Shown piece by piece: positions 1 through 12,356 of a stretch of DNA of 64,000 nt. Position numbers and translations under genes: made by a program. Source of the stretch: Triops longicaudatus (Eukaryota; Arthropoda; Branchiopoda; Notostraca; Triopsidae); NCBI GenBank assembly GCA_022885665.1, contig JAGQDJ010000615.1, positions 1 to 64,000 on the forward strand, written 5' to 3'. Positions within the stretch are counted from its first letter, which is position 1. The number at the start of each line of letters is the position of its first letter. The notes beneath the pieces are model-generated. The model saw only the letters and a program-made list of their open reading frames with translations. It had not been told where the DNA came from and made no database searches.

Positions 1-369
1 TGGATTTCCTTGCCTTCGGGGCTGATGTAGCTGTAGGAGCCTACTTGGTTGCCGAAAGCATCACGGTAGTTGGCAGCAGCCTGTCCGGGGTGGGAGTATC
101 CAAAAGACGCCTGTCCGAACTCATCTTGAGCGTGGTACTGGCTTGCGGAGTACGCAGGGTAGGCAGCAGCGCGGTACGCGGGCCAGGAGTAGGGGGTGAA
201 GCCAGTGTAGCCGGAGTAGCCGTAAGGGTAGGTGTAAGGGGCCACGAAGGCGGAGGCGCAAGCCAACAAGGGGAGAAGGGCCTGTTAATATTTGAAAAAA
301 AAATATTACTTTCTTTGTTTGAGAAGGTATTAAACTTTGTTGAAGTGGTTTTCTTACCAATGCGTTCAT
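1..369 (-). CDS. Cuticle protein (arthropod chitin-binding type), 5' part
   Basis: Structural protein of the exoskeleton, secreted and chitin-bound. Two exons are visible: 358-369 encodes MNAL and ends in donor GTAAGA; a 76 bp intron (282-357) follows; exon 2 runs from 281 off the left edge. Both joints are phase 0. The join gives a signal peptide (MNALALLPLLACASAFVA), then a Tyr/Pro/Ala-rich stretch, then the chitin-binding segment QYHAQDEFGQASFGYSHPG continuing through NYRDAFGNQVGSYSY and SPEGKEI. This resembles the Rebers-Riddiford-like domain of crustacean cuticle proteins (family knowledge, not a search). The tiny first exon that splits the signal peptide is typical of arthropod cuticle genes. 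The C-terminus lies outside the window, so subtype and length are unknown. Confidence 0.88.
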
Positions 370-431
370 TTTGGAATGCGGAATAGTGTTGGATGCTGCG
401 AAATGCATGCTGGACTCAACGTAACATCGAG

Positions 432-439
432 CTTATATA
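432..439 (-). promoter_or_regulatory. TATA box of the cuticle gene
   Basis: On the minus strand this reads TATATAAG, about 63 bp upstream of the cuticle start codon at 369. That leaves room for a transcription start near 400-410. Position and strand fit a strongly regulated, moult-stage cuticle promoter. Confidence 0.6.
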
Positions 440-2616
440 GTTGTGGCCAGGTAGGTGGAAGCCTCGCCTTCTTGGTTGTAACTACAAATCGGAGCGGTTT
501 AAACATAGGAGAATTTAACTTTTAGAGACACACTGCCCAAACGGGGCTTACCTTGATAAGGAAGTGGTCTAAGAAACGAGTTACAACATAGCAGCTTTTC
601 AGAGCAGTCCGAATTATCAAGGTCACCACGCCCAAATTCGGACCACTTTTTCTTTCGTTTGCCTGCAGATGCTATATGTTTGCATTTTAAGAGACATTCA
701 CTTTTCCATGTCGTCCTGTCAGGAATACATAACTTGAAAAATTACATGTGTACTTCGGATGGAACCACCACATTTGCATGACATGTTAACGAGCCTTAAT
801 TCATGGTATAGTACAAGTGATACCCGTACAAAAAGTCTGTAACTCTATTCTTACGTTTCAACGATATTCAGTCAACATAATGCGCAAGTAATTACTACAT
901 GTGAAAACAAAATCTTTCAGTGTTTCCGAACAATTTTTGTAGCCGAAAAATCAACACTAATTTTAAGTTTTTTTCTCCTTTGTGTAATCATTGTAATACG
1001 CGTGATTCACTTATGATATAGTAAAACCTTCATGTAGCGAACATCCAGGTGGAAAGAAATGTTTTCGTTGTAACCTATGGCAATAGCAAATATGGGCCTG
1101 AAATGCCTTTCGTGCAGACTTTCGGCCCTCGTTCACAATATCCAAGAATTCAAGGAAGGTTACGCTTATATGATTAAAAAGTGAACTCAAATTATTCGGA
1201 TTGTTTATTTAGTATGAAAGAACGCAAAATTGTTCCGTTTATTTCTTTACCTAATCGAGCTACTCAAGTTACAATACGATTTTCTCAAAAATCTAGACAT
1301 TCCTATTGCATTTGAACTTGATTGTTACTAATTTCCATTCCTCTTTCTCGGAAATGGTGATATGTTCTAGTACGCCAGAAAGGATAAAATTTCTCAGAAT
1401 TCTCTTAAAACGACGCTAACGAAATCATATTTACGGTAATGGATCTCCTGTAAGTTTTTTGCTACAAATCGATCTATATCTGCGATTCTTTTATATTTCC
1501 AGCTTCATTTATGAAAGCCACGTTTAGATGTTTTGCACTGCTCTCGCTTTCTTGGCATACTTTATTTATAAGTGATGAATATTTTCATCCGCCTTTTTAT
1601 GCCCGAAAACTATAGAATCCAAATGCTACGATACTTCCATTGACCTTAAAAAAAAGGCTTATCAAAATAGATAGATATTTTGACGTATGAATTCTATAGC
1701 ATGCTGCACGTTATCGCAGTAACCAATTAGGACTAGCGAATATTGATAACGATAAAAATAATGTAGCATTAACGAGTAATAATAGTTCTAATAACACTAC
1801 CATAATACTCCGTATTGCATTACACGCCTTTGTTGCCTTCGATCAATTCAAATGTCACCAAGTTTCCAAGCAACTTCATAACAAATTCAAAGAAACCGCT
1901 GATAATAGCTCATTCTGCTTTGCGTGTGCCGTGTACCTTATTCCAACTATGTGATGCACTCATAATTAACGCATACTGCTTCTTATGCGACGCCACAAGC
2001 TTGACCGGAAGCCACTCGTCCACTCTTTCTTGTTTCATGTCCGTATCTAGGAATAGATGAGCATAAAGGGCAAGGTCCTTGAAGGCTGTCTCAATGCCTG
2101 TCGACCCTGAAATGATCCAGTTTTCCAACATACCCGTCCCCACCCATCCCTGCCTTCAAGCGACAAGACTCCACCCTTGATGCGCAGTAACACCAAAAAA
2201 ATTCCACTTGTAAGCTCCTGCTTTTCCTATCCGAACAATCTAAAGGTATCCCTTTTGGTTTTTCTGTAACAAACGGAGCAAACCTCCAAGGTTAGACTTT
2301 AAAGGGAGCAACGAACTTCCGTGCAGCAAGGTGGCATCTTCAGAAAGCCTATTATATTCGCAAAAATGATTTGGGTCACTGTTTCGGTACCTCAAGTACC
2401 GTACTAAGCGAAAGTCACACGAAAAGGGAGAAAGGGGTTGTGACCTGTCTTGAAAAATAACAATCCAGGTCAGACACCTACGCCTATACCGTAAGACAAC
2501 CTATTGACCTCATATGAGCCGGACGCTTTTTAAACTTTTGCGAAAAATGCTTGCAAGAAACTGCTCAGTCGGCAGAAAACGGTGCTGCCATGCACACGAG
2601 AAGAAATATTGGAATT
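440..2616. other. Intergenic region with one candidate exon
   Basis: AT-rich spacer between two divergently transcribed genes (cuticle, minus; mucin-like, plus). I see no other gene in it except the candidate minus-strand exon at 1937-2106. Upstream elements of both genes should lie here, but none besides the TATA box is clear. Confidence 0.5.
1937..2106 (-). CDS. Candidate orphan exon, unknown protein
   Basis: A minus-strand open stretch of about 56 codons is bounded by an acceptor (catttcag before 2106) and a donor (AATAAG followed by GTACAC after 1937). It encodes a soluble, partly helical sequence (GIETAFKDLALYAHLFLD, then MKQERVDEWLPVKLVAS, ending ASHSWNK). Composition is protein-like rather than AT-driven. 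I recognise no family and found no matching neighbouring exon, so it may be an isolated exon, a pseudogene remnant or chance. Confidence 0.3.
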
Positions 2617-5600
2617 ATGCGACTCTTAGTGCAGTTTTCCTACTTTTTAGTGCTCTACAGTGCCTTGTGCTATGGACAATTCCAGCCGCAATATTATCAT
2701 GGACAATACTTACAAACTTTCCCACAAAGTAAGCCCAGAATATTCCGTACCTATAAAAACCAGAGAATAGATTTTTTAAAGGAATAGTACCTAAAGGTAG
2801 TAAAAAATTTTGAGACATTAAAAATAAAACCAGATAATAAAGATAAAAGATAAAAAAGATAAAAAAACACCAGTAAAAAAATTGCAGTAATTAAAACGAA
2901 GTCAGGAAGTGGAAAATAACAAAAAATCTCACAGAAAATAAGCCAGAATCCATTTTCTCGTTTATTTCCTTTTTTCTTAATATTCATGCTTGTCTTTTTT
3001 TTCTGATAATGGTTTTATTTCTTGTATTTTTTGTGCGTGCTTAGTATATTTTTCTTGACAGTTTGTATCTATTATTTTTATTATCAATTTCTTAGTAATA
3101 GCTACGAAAAATTTTTACGATTCGCATTTTTTAAAGTGCTCGTTTTCCACGTTTATTGGTACGTTTTTCATCAAAGGATTTTTTCTTCAGGTGCGCGGCG
3201 GTATGCTCAAGTGTTGTATGACACGTTCGCTCCTACCAACAACCACGAAAAAAGGCAAGCGCCTATTCATAGCGTTATGCCCGCCACGGCCAACATGATC
3301 GAACAGGATCCTGTAGCTGCCTCACAAAGCATGTCTTTCGTGGTGCGCGATCCGGGTTTGCAGCACCAAGACATAGTCAACTTCCTAACCTCGGACAAAC
3401 GTATTTCCCAGCAGCCTACGCCCGCCCCGAAATCCAACACTTACATGTACGAATTTTGGCAAAATACCCAGCTTCCGGTTGTCCATTGGATGCCATTAGA
3501 TGGGAACAAACCTATTGCAGGAATATCTCAACCGCCAGTACCGAAAACAAATTCTGGGAAACCATTACCTCCTAAAGCGAAAGCAGAAAACAGACAGTCT
3601 ATTCGCCCCGTTTCTCCCGAAGTACACCCAACAACACCAACTGCAACCCTTCCGGTTGCTTTACCTGTAAATCAACCTCCCTTGGCACACAGATTGCAGC
3701 CTTCCAAGAGTAGGAAAGTGTGCAGACCCGGGTTTTGCCCCGGAGCATCCAGCAAACAAGCTTTAACCCCGTCAAGCTCAGCGTTACCCACTATCGCGTC
3801 TGTGCCCCAGTTTCAGTTGCCTGAACAATCACAAAAGCACACCATAGCCAAAGCCACGCCGCAGACAGGAGCGCTCCCAGCGCACGAAGCTGTGGCGACA
3901 AATCATGATTCGCAGAAACAGACCGATCTATTGTCACAACACCCTTTCAAGAGCAACAAGAATGTAACACATTCCGCCACACGCGTGCGACCTTTGTCTC
4001 GCCGACCAGAAATGGCGAAACCAGCAGTAACCACTAATGGCCGTCTAAAATCCAATCGTCCACCAACACGTGCCGAAGAACCGATTATACAGAAACCAAC
4101 TCCTCTGGTACATACAGAATTCCCTGCGGTAGCAAACGATGAAGTACCTCACGTAGAAGATGGTGTAGCTACGCATGATATAGAGGACGCAACTGTGCAT
4201 AAGCACGCCCTTTCGAGTCTATTCCCACGGAGAGACTTGCACAGGCCGTCGTTTTTGGCCAGTAAGAAGAATGTAACGACGAGCACACATGACGAGGCCG
4301 TACCTAAGGTAACTGTTATACCGAGTAGGGTTCCGACCCGTACGACGACAATCAGTCCTAAGCGAGTTTCGATCTTTCGGTCAATAAGGCCCAATTCGAC
4401 GTACCCGGCTCGTCAAGAAGCTCTGGCTTTAAGCCCGCAAATTGGTAAAACTAAAGCAGAAGAGAAAACAAGCGATGTTCATGTGGAAGAACATCAGGTA
4501 TTGAGTAAACCATTGAACTTTGCGAGAAGTCATGCAAATGGCCGTAGAAACCAAGCAAGCGCAGCAGTAAAAGATGCACCCAAAGAGGAAGCTGGTGTAA
4601 CGCCCATGCCGGTGAAACGAAAACTGTTCAACACTGCTGGAAGAACGCAAGGCATCAGGCGTAAGTTAGTAAGGGCTAACAATGAAAATAATTCAACCCA
4701 GCCATCTGAACAATCTAATCCCCTACCAGAAGTATTTAGCATAGTTACGGAATCCACGACAACTACTACGGAATTACCAACAAGTACTACGACAACAACG
4801 CCAAGTACGAGTACATCACCGAAAAGTACGACTACTACAATGGAAACCACGACTGCGTCGCAGCCAAGTTCTACAGTGCCATCTACGGTCCCGACCAGAA
4901 CTAGAAGCACAGAGTCAACTAGTACGACAACAGAACCATCTACTCTTCCTACTACGAATATACCGGCAACGACCACGCCAAAGACGCTTGAACCTGTGAT
5001 TATTAAAACGTCCGTTTCTCAAGTTGTCCATGTCAGCAGATCTGAATCTCGTAGAGCACAGCGTGTAAAGCAACCCAGAGCGCAAGTGCAACGTCTGAGC
5101 GGTGATACGGTCAAAAGACACACAGATGTGCAAGACCGTCTCCCCAAAGCAATCGATTTGTTTGAGCTTTTTGATTCGACGACAATCACTTCTACTGTAC
5201 AAGCACCCCCTTCGACGAAAATGCCTGTCGTTGAACATGAAGTTAACAGCTTAGACGAAACGGACCCCCAGTTAGTTATTGTCCAAGCTCCTAAGCGGCT
5301 TCCATCGCTACAGAAAGATCGAGAAACTAGTGAAATTACCAATGAATTAGGTACGACTCCGGTACAAAGTACGGAAGGTTCGACAACTATCGCAACGAGT
5401 AAACCATCAACTTCGAGTACACCTCCGGCCTCTACCCCCACGACTACCACAACGCCAGCTACGGAAACTCCGACTTCGCATCATACAACTAACACAGCAG
5501 CTCCCAATTTTTCTTCAACAACTCCGTCCGTGAAAAGTACCGGAGTTCTAAAAACCACTAGTATTCCAACATCAACCATCGAGACGACATCTACCGCTAA

Positions 5601-5991
5601 GGTGACTACACTTATTGTCACGGACCCAAGCCATCCTCCAACGATAAAGGCAAATTTAGCACAAGAAAAAGCTAAGGTTCCGTTTCCGTTCGGTACCGTA
5701 ACTACCGAACCAACCAAAGAACAAAAATTACCTATGATTTTGAAAAAATCCGCTGTGGCGTTCAACCAACATAGTACAACAAACTCGACAACTGTATCCA
5801 CGGAAAAGACTAAAGCAACTGTCACTAGCACGCCACCTAGCACGACGGAGGCCACAACTCCATTATCGCCAAAGGCAGGTTTCCTAGACATGATACGTAA
5901 TGCTGTATTCCGTAAGGTGGAAGATAAGCCGGTTGGTCGAAGTGGAAGCTATTCCAACATCAGTATATTTAGACCGGCCCTGCTTGGTTGA
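2617..5991 (+). CDS. Secreted Thr/Ser/Pro-rich mucin-like protein
   Basis: Two exons: 2617-2728 and 3191-5991, with a 462 bp intron. The donor splits a serine codon as A|GT and the acceptor restores it, so the frame is exact; the product is about 970 aa. It starts with a clear signal peptide (MRLLVQFSYFLVLYSALCYG) followed by QFQPQYYHGQYLQTFPQ. In-frame ATGs at 2551 and 2590 exist, but 2617 gives the best signal peptide. A dibasic KR near residue 57 could be a processing site. The body is low complexity, with three dense Thr/Ser/Pro blocks (about residues 555-640, 755-850 and 895-930) suited to O-glycosylation, and only one cysteine pair (CRPGFC). The tail is less biased (FLDMIRNAVFRKVEDK). 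No chitin-binding domain is visible. Likely an extracellular matrix, gut-lining or cuticle-associated protein. Confidence 0.8.
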
Positions 5992-7807
5992 AAACTGCCT
6001 TTAACCTCGTCCACACTGTTATTTACTTGTCCCCGATTAAGTTAAAAACTATTCAGGTTGTGTTGCGTATGGAGATTTCTTAACGAACTATTATTTCATT
6101 TGGAGCCCTAAGTTATGTTTTATTAGGAAAAGAGTTTATTTCTCTTTTATGCCAGTGACCCAGTTTATAGGGTATTATAATGATGATTTTTAGTTGAATA
6201 CACTTTTGATAACAAACGGTTCTTAAATACGTTTATGTATGCAATTTTTACATGAGATTATAAAATGCGAGCTCTCTAAAGGCTGCTGTATGTTCACGAA
6301 TCCTGCGTACAAAATATGCAGAGACTACATTATATTACAGTTTACAAAAATATTACAGTTCTTTTTTCAAAGGTTAATCGACGTATGCCTTTAAGACCCT
6401 AATAGAGGGAAGGATCTGATGACCAATAGCACGGGGACATTGCGAAGACGATTTCTCCCGCATAACTAACAATGTGCAAACCTACAGTGATAGTAAAGTT
6501 TTTATGGGGCATTTGATTATGTTGGACGGGCAAATTTTTCGATTAGAATTCAAAATAGTTACACTAAAATGTGACGCTTAAAAATTTACGATTTTTTAGC
6601 AAAAATAAGACATCGGGAATGGTTTCAATACCGTTACACTTGGCATTTTTATTAAAAGTTTTGTTGTAAAAATACTTGAAACTGAATGAGCCATTTTGGG
6701 GTGATCGTCCTCAAAGTTCAAGTCATGTCGCAAGACACGAATATTACCAGAATAGCTCAACCAATGTTAATTGTTCAACATTCGCGTTATGAGCCGAACA
6801 GAATAACAAGTTCAGCATTTACAAAAATAAAATAATAAATAAATAAAATTTTCTAGTGGGGCTGATATACCACTCATATTTTATAAATCCCTGATGCCCA
6901 TTAAAACAAATTAAATAAGTGTGCTATATGGATAAGGAACTTCTCTGAAATACGTTGGCAATATTTACCAAATTGGCAAAAACTTGAGCAATATTCACTT
7001 AGACGTCTGTTTCCTGTAATTTTCCCATAAAAACCTCAGCTTCACTGCGATCTCTTGTTGCCATGCATCATTTAATGAAGGAAAAAATTGGCAATTGGAA
7101 TTAACGTTCACGTTCAATATTAGAACAGGGAAGCCATATTTTCCTTAGGAAGCATGCAGACAGAGGGACTGTTGTTATAAGCTTGTCTGTACGTGCTATA
7201 AGCCGTCTGGGTTGCGTCACTAAAGCGACTTATGGACATTAATATGCAAGTGTGAGCTTTCACAAGAATGCGTTTAATAGTCCCTATCGTCTCGACTGAG
7301 CCTTAATGCGCCGAACTTTTCTGTAGCCCAGCACTCCATTATCTTTGAATTATATATTAACGAGATATAGTAGAATTTTATTAATTCTTAATATCTTATT
7401 AAAGGCTTGGCGTTACCCCGTAATTCCATAGATGCATCAAAGAAAAAAGGCTATAAAAAACGTTTATATCCTAATCGTCTCGTGCCGTTGATGGCCCCTC
7501 GCTCGAATTCTAAGCCCCGCCTACGGCTTTCTCTTTAACCCATAAAACCCCCGTTAGAAGAAAGGTGCGGGTAGGAACCAGTGCGATGCGCTGACACCCA
7601 CTTTGTCTGTTGTTCCCCCAAACTCTCCGTTGTTGACGTTATTTCGCCAAGGAAGGCGGTCGCTTTCTTGGCTGTTCCTTTGAATTCCTTTGAGTGTTTA
7701 CACAAGTGCACATTCCATTTACATGTGGATTATACCTTTATCTTAAAACAACTTAATAGTTTCTGGTCCGGAATTATTTGGGCCTCTTTACCAACACTGT
7801 CAAGAAA
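5992..7807. other. Intergenic region
   Basis: About 1.8 kb of AT-rich sequence between the mucin-like stop and the SEC14L start codon. It must hold the 3' end of the former and the promoter and 5' UTR of the latter. A run of AATAAA-like motifs occurs near 6826-6850. I see no coding exon. Confidence 0.5.
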
Positions 7808-10800
7808 ATGGTGCAGCAGTATCAATCCCCTGTCCGAGTATATAAATACCCTTTTGAGCTTGTCATGGCCGTAAGCAGCTTTTGTTTTCTTGTTACAATT
7901 CTTAAGTCTTCTTTCAACTGTCCTCAAATGTCACTGGCAATCGATTCCATAAATAACTCTTGTCGTGCACGTCCTTGGAGATAAGCTTAACCAAATTTTC
8001 TCCTCCAAGCAAGGCATCACGGATTCACTCTCCCCCTAGATGACGTAACGCCTAGAAAACGGAAAAATTCTTTTAACCGTATTTGCTATTTCTTTCTACA
8101 TTTTTAAAATCACAAAGCAAGTTTCCTTTTATATGGATTAACACTTCGTTAAAGTAGAAATCTAAATTTAAGACAGTTTCATTCTTGTACTGCGCAGTGT
8201 GAAATTGTGCAAGATAAAGAAAAACCGCTCAAGACCGGAGAAAACCGCGTATGAAGATGTTGTACTGTACAAAAGTATAGCGAGCCCTCGACTTACGCAG
8301 TTTCACCACACGCGGTGTCGGAGAAAAGCGAAGAAATGAAATCGTGGCCAGTTTCTCCTTACACGGTCACACGCAGTTGCTTTCACTTTCCTCTCTGTTA
8401 GTCAACGTTGCCCGGGTGTTAATCCACTTAGGAAGCATTGTCACAAAAAAAGAACGAAAGAGAAATCCAGTTTTCATCTGCTGAGTACTGCATGTCGTCG
8501 AAAAGATTGTCGGACGTAAAAGAAACAAGGACCAACGTAGCTAACCAATCCAGCCTTGTAACCTGCCCTAGAACGTTCACTGTCTATAATTACTTTTGTT
8601 ATAATTTAATTACTGTATAAATCAAAGCATCACTGAAACTTTTTCAAAACAATCACCAATTGTTTGTTTGTTCAAGGCCCATGTAAACGCTCTTTGTTGA
8701 ATTAACGCGTCTTCGCCATCCTTATTTCTTTAATTTCGGAAAGATTTTTCTTGTCATTAACTGAAGCCTGTCAACAAAACGAACAAGAAATTAGCATCAA
8801 CACTTATCTATTATTCGTTTACATTTTCGTAATTTTTTTCTCTTTTATTTTCCCTCTTTAATCAACAAACTCGCATACCTCTCTCGTGACGGTTTAGAAA
8901 AATCGTTACGTAATAAGATGTGGGCGCTTAATGTGCCGAGTACTCAGCCAAGTGTATCGAAGTTAAACAAAGACGAGGGGAAAATTAACATACTACCAAA
9001 CCTGACCTTCTAACGCACATTCATAAATATTCACCTGCAGTCCTACAAGCCAGGTCAATGTTTTCCCCTCACGCGCACTACAACTCCGTTATACATCTTC
9101 TACCGACCTAGGAATGAAATGACTGCGGGTACGTGAATAATACATTGACTTTTTTTCTTTCTGTGTACTTGACCAGGCTTATGAGCGTCGATTCCCCACT
9201 TGTCCAATGATTCCGATATTCCTGGGTTCGGATACTATCTCGGAATATAAAAGTCCAGATGGCGCTGTCCATATGATCGAACGTCGGTGTCGACTGAACG
9301 TTGATGCACCATATTTGCTGAAAAAGGTAAAAAAAACACGCAATCTTTGCATATTGGATTTCTTTGTATTAGCTTATAGCTCTGCTTGACGTCACAGTTA
9401 ACTCTTGACTCGCTTGGTTGTAGATCATTGGCGTCGATTATGTTCTCTTCATCCAGAAAAATACCTTAGATCTCCGAAAACGTACCTTGAAAATTGAAGC
9501 CCGTAATGAAAGCTTTGCCAATCGGGTCGCCATTGACGAACTCTGCACTTATTATGTAAAAAAATTACTGTCCTCTTCTCATTTTTAATTGATTTATTCA
9601 AATGTTGTAACTTGAGTTATGTGGAATGAGTTGCCAAAAGTTTTATATATCTATTCATGTTCATGTTTATTTACTGTTTATTTGTAGAGTTTATTTTTTC
9701 TCTTTGTTTATTGAAAAAAAAAATATAACTGACGTAATCTTGCCTGGGTCATATTTACATATGGATTTTGTTTTCCTTACTTCATTGAGTTTTTAATTTT
9801 TCTGTATACCGGAATCGGATGTGCGGTTGTGATAACGTGTCAACATTTTTAGGTTCACCCGGAAAACTCGAACTGGACGTGTTTCGAGCAATCGGGAACG
9901 TTGGATGTCAAGTCGTTTTTCGGGTTCGAGAGCAGTATTGAGAAGTTGGCTGTGAAGCAATACTCGCAAAACATTGCCAAAGTAAATTTCATAGCTCTGT
10001 AAATTGACTTACATAGCTAAAATGGATGTTGTTACATAAGGGCAAAGAGATCATTGAGCATTTCGTAGCCCAGTTACGGGAGGAGGGAATCACGCACGTT
10101 CCTATTTACCAAGAATCCGAGTCTCCTTCTTTCGATGAAGAAAATGGCAACCAACTCTCGGACGTCACAAGCGAGGATTCGCGAGATCGGTCATGCAGCC
10201 AAGACTCCTCCAATTCTTCCGAAGATTTGCAGCTCGGCGCCACCGCCCTGACGTTGCAGCATGCCATGGAGAAATTAACCTTGCATGATGGTACGTTAAC
10301 CTTAAAATCCAATCTTTTTCCGCTCCCTTGAACGAAAATTGGCAGAAATCCTTTCAGAATTCTTTGAAATCGTTATTCGATTCATGCTCTTCTGACTGAG
10401 CTAGCCTGATTAAATAAAACATTGCACTTTAAATGAAGAAAACAAATATCTTTTTGTGTTGTTTATAAATCGATTTTAGATTTCTTTTTCGAATTGATTC
10501 TGGCGTGAGCAGAGCTGGTTCCTGATTTCTTTGCTTATTATAATTCTTAAAATTTACGTATCTTTCATACCAAACTTTCGTTAGTTTATTGTATTTTTTA
10601 ACTATCAGTTATCCGATTGATCACGGAGTCAATTGAATGAGAAGACTGTCGGAAGTTTGTAATCAAATGGGAGAAAAAAAATTTAAAAGAGTGAATATGT
10701 AAAAAATGTAAAAATGATTACTTTCTCACCTAAAGGGCAATACCAATTGGATTCGGACTACATTCAACGTTACGTGGGCAATCTGAGCCCTCTGCAAGAA

Positions 10801-12300
10801 TCTCGTTTGGTGCAATTGCGGAAATGCGTCGCAGAGCTTCACAGAGGCAAAGTTCCATCGGATACCACGTTATTGCGATTCCTGCGAGCTCGTAACTTTC
10901 ATTTGGAAAAAGCCAGGGAAATGTTGTGCCAGTCGTTAGTGTGGAGAAAAAAACATCAAGTGGATAAGCTCCTGGCAGAATACGAGCTTCCTTTGGTTGT
11001 CAAGGACTACTTCCCTGGTTCATGGCATTTCACTGATATTGGTAAATACTCAACAGACTTTTTCTTTTTTAATACCGCAAACCAATCTCTTTTATTCAAT
11101 ATTTCTTTACGGCCTCCTTATCTTTGTGACATTACAGATGGCCGTCCCTTGTTTTTACTCCGTGTGGGACACATGGACGTCAAAGGCTTAGTGAAATCGA
11201 TCGGAGAAGAAGGCTTACTCAAACTGGTGCTATTTTTATTTAAAAACAAGCCCAACCTTACGCTATTTTGTTTGTATTTATATTATTTGCATTATTGTGG
11301 TTATATTATTTGTACTATATTATTTTGTATTTACTGTATATATTATATTTATTAATTTGTGTTCTTTATTTTATTAATGTATTTGTTTTTGCATTGTTTT
11401 TTTCAGACTCTTCATTTCTGTGAAGAAGGCTTACGACTCTGCGAAGAAGCAACGACCGCCTCGGGCAAGCCTGTTAGTACCTGGACGTTGTTGGTGGACT
11501 TGGATGGCTTGAACATGCGTCATTTGTGGCGACCCGGTATCCAAGTAAATCCCCATATCATTTTTCTTCCATTTCTCTACGTTCGGAATTCTTGACACGA
11601 TTTATAACTCATTTTGTCATAGACGTTGCTGCGGATTATAGAGGTTATGGAAGCAAACTATCCTGACACTTTAAGTCGCATACTTATCACCCGGGCGCCA
11701 CGGGTTTTCCCTGTGCTTTGGACGGTGGTATCGACTTTTATTGGTAAAAGAGGCTTATTTTTCAAGCTTAATTTCCAGCAATCTTGTTTTGGGTAGACGA
11801 AGTCACGCGTTCGAAAATACTTTTCCATGCCGGAACCGATTGGCACGTGCCCGGGGGCTTGGCAGATTACATTCACCCAGAGAGAATCCCAGAATTCCTA
11901 GGTGGTCCTTGTCAGGTGTGTAATGTGATTTATGATGCATTTAGGTTTTTTATGTTTTTATAAATCATGTGTTTTTGGTTTTCGCAGACTAATTTGAGTG
12001 AGGGCGGGCTAATTTCCAAGTCGTTTTACATGACCGAAGAGGAGCATTTCGACAGGGACAGAACAGATAGCCCGTCCTTGTGCGAGAACGCCATATATCG
12101 TTGTGTCACGCTCGGTAAAGGCCAAGTGCACGAAGTCGTTATACAAAACGAGGATATTGGATCGGTTTTATGTTGGGACTTTGACGTCATGAAGCAAGAC
12201 GTGGCTTTTACGGTGCTTCGGACCCGTAATCCTGTTCCCAAAGCTGCTGCAGGTAAGTGAAAGGAAAAGAAAACGACTTTTCCCGGATGGATACAAGTAC

Positions 12301-12356
<56 letters not shown>

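Noticed and set aside
4530..5450. Long minus-strand open frames (148, 107 and 143 codons) opposite the mucin-like exon
   Set aside because: Val/Leu-rich frames that arise from the ACN-rich threonine codons on the other strand; no splice or start context.
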